This document shows positions 1 through 5,036 of a stretch of DNA of 5,036 nt, piece after piece. Where the stretch lies: contig RFIR01000054.1 in assembly GCA_003695135.1 (NCBI GenBank), positions 1 through 5,036 on the forward strand, given 5' to 3'. Each line of letters starts with the position of its first letter. The first letter of the stretch is position 1. The notes under the pieces are model-generated. The model was given only the letters and a program-made list of their open reading frames with translations. It did not search any database and had not been told where the DNA came from. The position numbers were made by a program, and so were the translations under genes. Source of the stretch: Alphaproteobacteria bacterium (lineage in GTDB: Bacteria; Pseudomonadota; Alphaproteobacteria; Rhodobacterales; Rhodobacteraceae).

Positions 1-839
1 CCGACGCCATCGTGATGCCGCTCCTGGCCGAGGCCGATCTGGTGCTGGCCTGCGGCTATGACCCGATCGAGATGCGCGCGGGCTGGCAGGACCCCTGGGA
101 GCCCGGCAAGTGCATCGAGATCCAGGCCGCACCCGACCGGCAGGACATGCATGGCGCCGCCATCGCCTGGAGCTGCGGCATAGCCGCCGGTCTGGCCGCG
201 CTGGGCGAGGGGGTGGAACCGCACCCGGTCTGGCCCGGCGATGAGCCGGAGCGGGTGCGCGAGGCGCTGCACTCGGCCTTCGCCGCCGGTGCGGACTGGG
301 GACCGGCCGCCGCCATTGCCGTGATGGACCGGATGAAGCCCGAGGGGCTGGTCACCACCGTCGATTCCGGCGCCCATCGCATCCTGCTCTCGCAGATGTG
401 GCATTGCGTGGCGCCGCATAGCCTGCTGCAATCCACCGGGCTCTGCACCATGGGCTGCGCGCTGCCGCTGGCGACCGGCCGGGCGCTGGCCGAGCCGGGC
501 CGGCGCTGCCTTGCGGTGATGGGCGATGGCTGCCTCGACATGATCCTGGGCGAGCTCGCCACGCTGCGCGATCTGGCGCTGCCGGTCACGGTCGCGGTGC
601 TCAACGATGCCTCGCTCGCGCTGATCGAGCTCAAGCAGCGGCGCGAGGGGCTGCAGACGGCCGGGGTGGAATTCGGCCGCACCGACTATGCCGGCATCGC
701 CCGCGCGCTGGGCCTGGCGGCCTGGAGCGTGTCCGATGCCGAAGCTCTGGCCGAGGCGTTTGCCGCCGCCATGGCCGCGCCCGGCCCGGGGCTGATCGAG
801 ATCGCCCTGCCCCGGCGCGGCTATGACGGGCTGTTCTGA
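1..839 (+). CDS. ThDP-dependent enzyme, acetolactate synthase/decarboxylase superfamily (3' partial gene, N-terminus missing)
   Basis: The frame is open to the left edge (first whole codon at base 3) and ends at TGA 837-839, so the start lies outside the window. What remains is the end of the central domain (a stretch reading EADLVLACGYDPIE, as in acetolactate synthase-like proteins) and a full C-terminal ThDP-binding domain. The cofactor motif is visible: GDG at 522-530, then Asn-Asp at 603-608. The first Asp and the Asn should ligand Mg2+ and the ThDP diphosphate. The second position of the usual NN pair is Asp. The segment LLQSTGLCTMGCALP before it fits the conserved turn of the family. 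Members condense or decarboxylate 2-oxo acids in the cytoplasm. The catalytic Glu that activates ThDP lies in the missing N-terminal domain, so synthase, decarboxylase or carboligase cannot be separated. It ends 153 bp before the chemoreceptor and no functional link is evident. Superfamily is secure; substrate unknown. Confidence 0.88.
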   Translation, partial: DAIVMPLLAEADLVLACGYDPIEMRAGWQDPWEPGKCIEIQAAPDRQDMHGAAIAWSCGIAAGLAALGEGVEPHPVWPGDEPERVREALHSAFAAGADWGPAAAIAVMDRMKPEGLVTTVDSGAHRILLSQMWHCVAPHSLLQSTGLCTMGCALPLATGRALAEPGRRCLAVMGDGCLDMILGELATLRDLALPVTVAVLNDASLALIELKQRREGLQTAGVEFGRTDYAGIARALGLAAWSVSDAEALAEAFAAAMAAPGPGLIEIALPRRGYDGLF

Positions 840-860
840 ACGCCCCGCCGGCGTGCCGAT

Positions 861-897
861 GGCCGCGATGGCGTCGGATCGCCGAAACATCGCGGCC
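861..897. terminator. 10-bp perfect stem-loop after the ThDP gene, possible terminator
   Basis: GGCCGCGATG at 861-870 is exactly complementary to CATCGCGGCC at 888-897, with a 17-nt loop. It begins 21 bp after the ThDP gene's stop codon and lies well before the chemoreceptor start, as expected of a transcript end. No T-run follows the stem on +; the next bases are GGTCAGCGG. It is therefore not a classical intrinsic terminator. It could be a Rho-assisted terminator, an RNA-stabilising 3' hairpin or a protein site. The structure is seen; the role is inferred. Confidence 0.45.
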
Positions 898-918
898 GGT
901 CAGCGGAAAACGCGGGAA

Positions 919-948
919 TTGATGCGCGATTAATCGAAGGGAAAAGAT
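919..948 (+). promoter_or_regulatory. Weak candidate promoter of the chemoreceptor gene, with a 10-bp palindrome
   Basis: TTGATG at 919-924 could act as a -35 box. The best -10 at 18-bp spacing is AAAGAT (943-948), only three matches to TATAAT. Between them lies a perfect 10-bp palindrome, CGATTAATCG (927-936). The area is clearly more AT-rich than its surroundings, as expected of a promoter. I do not see a convincing flagellar sigma-28 consensus. Low confidence in the exact boxes, moderate that the promoter is in this gap. Confidence 0.3.
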
Positions 949-976
949 TCGCCGCCAAAACGGCCCCCGCAACCGC

Positions 977-982
977 AGGAGG
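977..982 (+). promoter_or_regulatory. Ribosome binding site of the chemoreceptor gene
   Basis: A full AGGAGG lies 10 nt before the ATG at 993. It supports that start, and the protein then begins with a short basic stretch directly followed by the first membrane helix. Confidence 0.8.
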
Positions 983-992
983 CCGCGAGAGC

Positions 993-3278
993 ATGTTTGC
1001 CGCCAGACTTTCCGCAAGCCGCAAGATCATCCTTTCCTTTGCGCTCGTCGGGGCGCTGATGCTGGGCGTCGGGCTGATGATGCTGCTGGTCATCAACAGC
1101 TCGGCGAATAATGCCAAGCGGGTGGAGGTGCAGCTGGCGCCGCTCACCGATGCGGCGATGATGGCGCAGATGAAGTTCTCCGGGGTCTATCTCCGCCTCG
1201 GGCAGGTCTTCGCCGGCGATCTCGCACCAGAGAAGGCGGAGGGGATTCTGGGGATGCTCGACGATGTGCGCGCCTTTGCCCGCGCCATCTCCGAAGGCGC
1301 CCGTCTGGGCGATACGGTCGTCCGGCCCAGTGACGATCCCGAGGTGTGGGAGATGATGAACGGGTTTCTCGAACAGGTCGCATCCTTCGAGAAGGCGGCG
1401 AAGGCTCGGCTTGCCGCGATGAGAAGCGCCACCGGCGTGGGCTCGCGCGCCGATGCCGAATTCGACGGGCTCTATGACGAAATCGAGGAAGGTCTGGGCC
1501 GGATCGCCGGGCAGCTGCCCGCGGATTCTCCGGCGCAGAGGCTTCTGGGCGAGGCGCGCTACCGGCTGGCCCATGGTCACCTGCTGCTGGCCGAGATCCT
1601 CAGCGGCGATCAGGGCGAGGATTTCGCCGAGGTGACCGGCTCCTTCGAGGCGGCGCGCTCGGCTTTGGCCGAGGCGACGGGCACCGCCCCCGCCATGACC
1701 GAAGCGCTGAAACCGGTCGTCGCCGATATCGGCCGCCTCATCGCGCTGGCGCAGGGGCGCCACGAGGAGCAGCGCGACCAGGCGAGCCGGATCGCGAGTG
1801 CGGAGAAGGCCTATTCGGCCGCCCATGCCCGCGCGGTGGAGACCGCGGAGCGGGCCGAAAGGAAGATCCGGGCGCAGATGCGCAGCGGGCTGCGGGATAT
1901 CGAGGAGTCGCGCAAGTCGGCGGTGATCGTCTTCGGCCTGTCCGTCGCGCTGCTCGCGCTTGCCGTCTTCTTCATCTCGCGCTGGCTGGGAAGGGTGCTC
2001 GGGCGGCGGTTGAGCGAGCTTGCCGGCGTCATGCGCCGGATGATCGGCGGGCAGTACGATGTCGCGCCGCCTGCGTGGCGGTCGGATGACGAGATCGGCG
2101 TGCTGCGCGACAGCCTGGCGGAGTTCGGCGAGGCGCTGCGCGCCCAGCACGAGTTGACCGTGGAGGCCGAGCGCAAGCGGCGGGCCGAGCAGAAGCGGAT
2201 GGAGGCGAGCGAGGAGCTGGCCCGGCAGCTGGACAACGCGCTGCAGGCGGTCGCGGCCGGCGATCTTTCGGTCCGGATCGACGAGAGTTTCGAGGAGGAG
2301 GATCTGAGGGGGCTCGCGCGTGGCGTCAACGGCCTGATGGACACGATCGGCAGCGTTCTTTCCAGCATCGAGCAGGTCATGTCCCAGCTGGCCGATGGCG
2401 ATCTGACGGCGCGGATCGAGACCAGTTTCCGCGGCTCGTTCGAGGCGCTGCGCACCCGCACCAATCTCGCCGTCGAACAGCTGGAGGCCGGCGCGGCCGA
2501 GGTCCTGTCGAGGACCGCTGATGCCGACGAACAGACCGCGCGCCTGACCGAGATGAGCCGCCAGCTCGCCGGGCAGGCCGAATCGCAGGCCGCCGCCCTG
2601 CAGCAGATCTCGGCGGCGACCGAGGAGATGAGCGATCGCGTCCGGCGCACGGCGGAGCGGTCGCTGGCGGCGGTCAAGCAGGCCGACGAGGCCGACCGCC
2701 GCGCGGTGGAGGGGCTGGAGATCGTCGCGCAGTCGGGCACGGCAATGGAGGCGATGAAGGAAAGCTCGGCGCGGATCGCCGATATCATCACCATCATCGA
2801 ATCGATCGCCTTCCAGACCAATCTGCTGGCGCTGAACGCGGCGGTGGAGGCGGCGCGGGCCGGCGATGCCGGCAAGGGCTTCGCGGTGGTCGCCTCCGAG
2901 GTGCGCAGCCTCGCCCAGCGTTCCTCCGAAGCCGCATCCGACATCACCCAGCTCATCCGCGATTCGGCGACGCGGGTCGAGACCGGCGCCGATCTGGCGC
3001 ATGCGACCAACGAGACGCTGACCGCCATCCAGTCGGTGGTCACCGATCTCACTAAGATGATCCGCGAAATCTCCACCGACAATGATCACGTCTCCAGCAG
3101 CATCGGCGAACTGACATCGGCGATCCGCGATCTCGACGGCACCACGCAGAGCTACGCCGCCGCGGCCGAGCGCGGATCGAGTTCGGCGGCCTCGGTGCGC
3201 CAGGTCTTCGAGAGCATCCGCCGCGCCATGGACCGGTTCCGTACCCGCGGCGGCGAAGGGGTCGCTCGCGCCGCGTGA
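993..3278 (+). CDS. Methyl-accepting chemotaxis protein with helical periplasmic sensor and serial HAMP units
   Basis: This is a 761-residue inner-membrane chemoreceptor that signals to CheA through CheW. A short basic N-tail precedes TM1 (about 12-34). A largely helical periplasmic region (35-309) contains two similar modules with a shared GD motif at 75-76 and 205-206. TM2 is about 310-332. HAMP 1 follows (about 331-384), then two HAMP-like units with GDL motifs at 423-425 and 469-471. The cytoplasmic hairpin is typical: a methylation-type stretch LQQISAATEEMS (536-547), then the tip around E603 with IAFQTNLLALNAAVEAARAG (605-624) and GKGFAVVASEVRSLAQ (627 on). The returning helix ends near 750. 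No C-terminal CheR/CheB-tethering pentapeptide is present (end is GVARAA). Ligand unknown. The start is fixed by AGGAGG and by TM1 at the N-terminus. No che gene adjoins it, so it appears to be a stand-alone receptor gene. Family certain; sensor type inferred. Confidence 0.97.
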   Translation: MFAARLSASRKIILSFALVGALMLGVGLMMLLVINSSANNAKRVEVQLAPLTDAAMMAQMKFSGVYLRLGQVFAGDLAPEKAEGILGMLDDVRAFARAISEGARLGDTVVRPSDDPEVWEMMNGFLEQVASFEKAAKARLAAMRSATGVGSRADAEFDGLYDEIEEGLGRIAGQLPADSPAQRLLGEARYRLAHGHLLLAEILSGDQGEDFAEVTGSFEAARSALAEATGTAPAMTEALKPVVADIGRLIALAQGRHEEQRDQASRIASAEKAYSAAHARAVETAERAERKIRAQMRSGLRDIEESRKSAVIVFGLSVALLALAVFFISRWLGRVLGRRLSELAGVMRRMIGGQYDVAPPAWRSDDEIGVLRDSLAEFGEALRAQHELTVEAERKRRAEQKRMEASEELARQLDNALQAVAAGDLSVRIDESFEEEDLRGLARGVNGLMDTIGSVLSSIEQVMSQLADGDLTARIETSFRGSFEALRTRTNLAVEQLEAGAAEVLSRTADADEQTARLTEMSRQLAGQAESQAAALQQISAATEEMSDRVRRTAERSLAAVKQADEADRRAVEGLEIVAQSGTAMEAMKESSARIADIITIIESIAFQTNLLALNAAVEAARAGDAGKGFAVVASEVRSLAQRSSEAASDITQLIRDSATRVETGADLAHATNETLTAIQSVVTDLTKMIREISTDNDHVSSSIGELTSAIRDLDGTTQSYAAAAERGSSSAASVRQVFESIRRAMDRFRTRGGEGVARAA

Positions 3279-3360
3279 CCCGGTTGCGGCAGCGGCCGCG
3301 CAGCCGTCGGTTCCGCGCCGCGCGGATTCATGCCCGCACTGACGGACGGGGCCGGCGCGT

Positions 3361-3383
3361 CGCCTGCCCCGCCCGCGCAGGCG
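3361..3383 (-). terminator. GC-rich hairpin immediately after metY, possible terminator
   Basis: CGCCTGC (3361-3367) pairs perfectly with GCAGGCG (3377-3383) around a 9-nt loop, and the stem directly abuts the metY TAA stop (3384-3386). No T-run follows in the metY direction, so termination by this stem alone is doubtful. The rest of the 105-bp convergent gap (3279-3383) holds only weaker GC-rich inverted repeats, such as CCGCGC 3296-3301 with GCGCGG 3320-3325. I see no gene in it. Confidence 0.35.
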
Positions 3384-4679
3384 TTACTGCGTTGCCTTGT
3401 CGAGCGCCTGGTCGAGATCGGCGATGATGTCGTCGGGATCCTCGATGCCGATGGACACGCGCACGACATTGGGCCCGGCACCGGCAGCCTCCTGCTGCTC
3501 GGGGGTCAGCTGACGATGGGTGGTCGAGGCGGAATGGATGATCAGCGAGCGGGTATCGCCGAGATTGGCGACATGGCTGAAGATGTTGACCGAATCGACC
3601 AGCTTCACGCAGGCCTCGTAGCCGCCCTTCACCCCGAAGGTGAACAGCGCGCCCGCCCCCCTGGGGTAGAGCTTCTGCACCCGGTCGTGCCAGGGCGAGG
3701 AGGGCAGCCCGGCATAGGTCACGAATTCCACCCGCGGATCCTTTTCCAGCCAGCTCGCCACCTTCACCGCGTTGGCCACATGCCTTTCCATGCGCAGCGA
3801 CAGCGTCTCGATGCCCAAGAGCGTGTAATGCGCCGCCTGCGGGTTCAGCGTCATGCCCAGATCGCGCAGCCCCACCGCGATGCCGTGGAAGGTGAAGGCG
3901 AGCGGGCCGAAGGTCTCGTGGAACTTCAGCCCGTGATAGGCGGGTTCGGGCTGGCTGAGCGAGGGGAACTTGTCGGAGGCCGACCAGTCGAACTGCCCGG
4001 AATCGACGATGACGCCTCCCACCACCGTGCCGTTGCCGGTCAGGTACTTGGTCATGGAATGGACCACCAGCGTGGCGCCCATCTCGATCGGCCGGCACAG
4101 ATAGGGCGAGGCGGAGGTATTGTCGACGATCAGCGGAATGCCCGCCTCATCGGCGATCTTCGCCAGCGCCGGGATGTCGGTGACATAGCCGCCCGGATTG
4201 GCGATCGATTCGCAGAAGATCGCCCGGGTATCCTCGTCGATCGCCGCCTTCAGCGCGTCCAGATCCTCGGTATCGACGAATTTCGCCGACCAGCCGAAGC
4301 GCTTGAGCGAGTTCGACAGCTGGGTGACCGTACCGCCATAGAGCCGGGTGGAGGCGACCACGTTGCGCCCCGGCCCCATCAGCGGGAACAGCGCCATGAT
4401 CTGCGCCGCGTGACCGGAGGAGCAGCACACCGCGCCCTGGCCGCCTTCCAGCGTGGCGATGCGCTCCTGCAGCACCGAAACCGTGGGGTTGGTCAGCCGC
4501 GAATAGATGAACCCGACTTCCTGCAGGTTGAACAGCGCGGCCGCGTGATCGGCATCGCGGAACACGTAAGCGGTGGTCTGGTAGATCGGCGTCTGCCGCG
4601 CGCCGGTGGCCGGGTCAGGCCGGGCGCCGGCATGAATCTGCAGCGTGTCGAAGCCGTAGCTGGGTTCCTTGGCGGTCAT
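3384..4679 (-). CDS. metY: O-acetylhomoserine sulfhydrylase (O-acetylhomoserine aminocarboxypropyltransferase)
   Basis: This is a cytoplasmic PLP enzyme of the Cys/Met-metabolism family, 431 residues. It joins sulfide (or methanethiol) to O-acetylhomoserine, giving homocysteine (or methionine). Visible motifs: GFDTLQIHAG at the N-terminus; YSRLTNPT (59-66), whose Tyr and Arg hold the PLP phosphate of the partner subunit; SSGHAA (87-92); Tyr114, expected to stack on PLP; VDNT with Asp186 for the PLP nitrogen; HSMTK with Lys211 as Schiff-base lysine; and R407 in NVVRVSIGIED for the substrate carboxylate. Length and the HRQL...EEQ-type C-terminus favour MetY over the shorter O-succinylhomoserine enzyme MetZ. 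The reading frame extends 21 codons further to a GTG at 4742, but those residues look unlike the family and cover the Shine-Dalgarno, so the ATG at 4679 is chosen. An Asn replaces the usual His in the post-lysine GHG motif (TGNGT, 214-218). It converges on the chemoreceptor and diverges from topA. Confidence 0.95.
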   Translation of the reverse strand: MTAKEPSYGFDTLQIHAGARPDPATGARQTPIYQTTAYVFRDADHAAALFNLQEVGFIYSRLTNPTVSVLQERIATLEGGQGAVCCSSGHAAQIMALFPLMGPGRNVVASTRLYGGTVTQLSNSLKRFGWSAKFVDTEDLDALKAAIDEDTRAIFCESIANPGGYVTDIPALAKIADEAGIPLIVDNTSASPYLCRPIEMGATLVVHSMTKYLTGNGTVVGGVIVDSGQFDWSASDKFPSLSQPEPAYHGLKFHETFGPLAFTFHGIAVGLRDLGMTLNPQAAHYTLLGIETLSLRMERHVANAVKVASWLEKDPRVEFVTYAGLPSSPWHDRVQKLYPRGAGALFTFGVKGGYEACVKLVDSVNIFSHVANLGDTRSLIIHSASTTHRQLTPEQQEAAGAGPNVVRVSIGIEDPDDIIADLDQALDKATQ

Positions 4680-4685
4680 CTGTTT

Positions 4686-4691
4686 CTCCTC
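4686..4691 (-). promoter_or_regulatory. Ribosome binding site of metY, deciding its start
   Basis: On the minus strand GAGGAG lies 6 nt before the ATG at 4679. It would be inside the coding region if the upstream GTG at 4742 were the start, so it argues for the 431-residue protein. Confidence 0.8.
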
Positions 4692-4733
4692 GTTCGGTTC
4701 GGGTCGCGTTGCGCGCCGGAAGACGCCAGACGC

Positions 4734-4762
4734 ATTCGCCACTGTTGACGCGGCCCCGTCAA
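4734..4762 (-). promoter_or_regulatory. Candidate metY promoter
   Basis: On the minus strand TTGACG (4762-4757) is followed after 17 bp by GCGAAT (4739-4734), a sigma-70-like arrangement with a good -35 and a weak -10. The expected transcript start would leave a leader of about 45-50 nt, too short for the known SAM riboswitch classes. I see none. The -35 box is one arm of a perfect inverted repeat (4745-4762). Confidence 0.45.
4745..4762. repeat. Inverted repeat TTGACG-N6-CGTCAA over the metY -35 region, possible operator
   Basis: TTGACG at 4745-4750 and CGTCAA at 4757-4762 form a perfect 6-bp dyad with a 6-bp spacer. The right arm coincides with the candidate metY -35 box. A third half-site, TTGACA, follows at 4768-4773, giving a second dyad GTCAA-N5-TTGAC (4758-4772). 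Placement and symmetry fit a dimeric regulator site, but two -35 boxes alone would explain part of the pattern. I cannot name a regulator. Confidence 0.35.
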
Positions 4763-4767
4763 GCCGG

Positions 4768-4797
4768 TTGACATCCGCCGGCCGCCGCCCACATGGT
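4768..4797 (+). promoter_or_regulatory. Candidate topA promoter
   Basis: TTGACA (4768-4773) is a perfect -35 consensus. The best -10 at 18-bp spacing is CATGGT (4792-4797), three matches to TATAAT. The transcript would start near 4804 with a leader of about 35 nt, which contains the palindrome GGGGCCCC (4815-4822) just before the ribosome site. The -35 is convincing, the -10 is not. Confidence 0.4.
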
Positions 4798-4826
4798 CCC
4801 GCGCCGGGCCGGCAGGGGCCCCGATC

Positions 4827-4832
4827 AAGGAG
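4827..4832 (+). promoter_or_regulatory. Ribosome binding site of topA
   Basis: AAGGAG lies 5 nt before the ATG at 4838, and the encoded protein starts exactly where the TopA family starts. Confidence 0.8.
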
Positions 4833-4837
4833 CAGGC

Positions 4838-5036
4838 ATGACCGTCGTCGTCGTCGAATCCCCGGCCAAGGCCAAGACGATCAACAGCTATCTGGGCGGC
4901 GACTACACCGTGCTCGCCTCCTATGGCCATGTGCGGGATCTGGTGGAAAAGGACGGCTCGGTCGACCCCGAGAACGGCTTCGAGATGAAGTGGGAGGTGA
5001 ACCCGGCCTCGCAGAAGCATCTGCGCGCGATCGCCG
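4838..5036 (+). CDS. topA: DNA topoisomerase I, N-terminal fragment (runs off the right edge)
   Basis: Only the first 66 codons plus one base are present, with no stop before the window edge. They encode the beginning of the Toprim domain of a type IA topoisomerase, which relaxes negative supercoils by a single-strand break with a Tyr-DNA intermediate. VVVVESPAKAKTI (3-15) matches the family's opening strand and loop. Glu7 corresponds to the catalytic E9 of the E. coli enzyme, and His31 in SYGHVRDL (28-35) to its H33. The Toprim DxD motif and the active-site Tyr lie beyond the window, so integrity cannot be judged. The gene diverges from metY across 158 bp and has its own Shine-Dalgarno and a consensus -35 box. 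Reverse gyrase or topoisomerase III are less likely, as the VESPAKAKTI opening is characteristic of TopA. Confidence 0.95.
   Translation, partial: MTVVVVESPAKAKTINSYLGGDYTVLASYGHVRDLVEKDGSVDPENGFEMKWEVNPASQKHLRAIA

Noticed and set aside
56..682. A 208-codon - frame opposite the ThDP gene
   Set aside because: Ser/Arg-rich composition typical of an antisense shadow; the + strand has the ThDP motif.
1811..3082. A second long - frame (423 codons) inside the chemoreceptor
   Set aside because: Ser/Arg-rich shadow of the receptor with no motif or ribosome site that I can support.
930..3089. A 719-codon open frame on - covering most of the chemoreceptor gene
   Set aside because: Its product is Arg/Leu/His/Gly-rich low-complexity protein with no family motif, and it mirrors a strongly supported receptor gene. 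Long antisense frames are expected in GC-rich codon-biased DNA.
3292..3299. GCGGCCGC palindrome in the convergent gap
   Set aside because: An 8-bp palindrome of G and C is expected by chance in DNA this GC-rich, and nothing around it suggests a function.
4680..4742. Upstream GTG start of metY adding 21 residues
   Set aside because: The extension is not family-like, contains the Shine-Dalgarno of the ATG start, and would overlap the candidate -10 box.
3330..4748. A 472-codon + frame opposite metY
   Set aside because: Arg/Gly/His-rich shadow. The opposite strand carries a complete MetY with all catalytic motifs.
4680..4762. SAM-type riboswitch in the metY leader
   Set aside because: Such elements are known upstream of methionine genes in alphaproteobacteria, but the predicted leader is only about 45-50 nt and I could not find a matching stem/pseudoknot pattern.
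4676..5020. A 114-codon - frame crossing the metY/topA gap and topA start
   Set aside because: It overlaps the clear TopA N-terminus and the metY leader, and has no recognisable motif.

Overview
The window is high-GC DNA with tightly packed genes. The style and the protein families suggest an alphaproteobacterium, most likely Rhodobacterales (Paracoccaceae/Roseobacteraceae). This is inferred from sequence character and remembered family resemblance, not from a search.

Layout from left to right: (1) the 3' part of a thiamine-diphosphate (ThDP) enzyme of the acetolactate synthase/decarboxylase superfamily, on + and open through the left edge; (2) a gap of about 150 bp with a 10-bp perfect stem-loop and a small AT-rich, palindrome-bearing leader; (3) a complete 761-residue transmembrane methyl-accepting chemotaxis protein on +, with a duplicated helical sensor module and what looks like three HAMP units in series; (4) a gap of about 105 bp where the chemoreceptor and the next gene converge; (5) a complete O-acetylhomoserine sulfhydrylase (metY) on -; (6) a 158-bp divergent intergenic region with two back-to-back candidate promoters and three TTGAC half-sites; (7) the first 66 codons of DNA topoisomerase I (topA) on +, running off the right edge.

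The genes do not form an obvious pathway. MetY makes homocysteine for methionine synthesis, TopA relaxes supercoils, and the chemoreceptor feeds a CheA/CheW array. The ThDP enzyme's substrate cannot be fixed without its N-terminus. The gene order looks like ordinary chromosome. I see no mobile elements, CRISPR arrays, tRNAs, rRNAs or recognisable riboswitch, and no convincing new biological system. The points most worth a second look are the metY/topA promoter region, the duplicated sensor module of the chemoreceptor, and the stem-loop after the ThDP gene.
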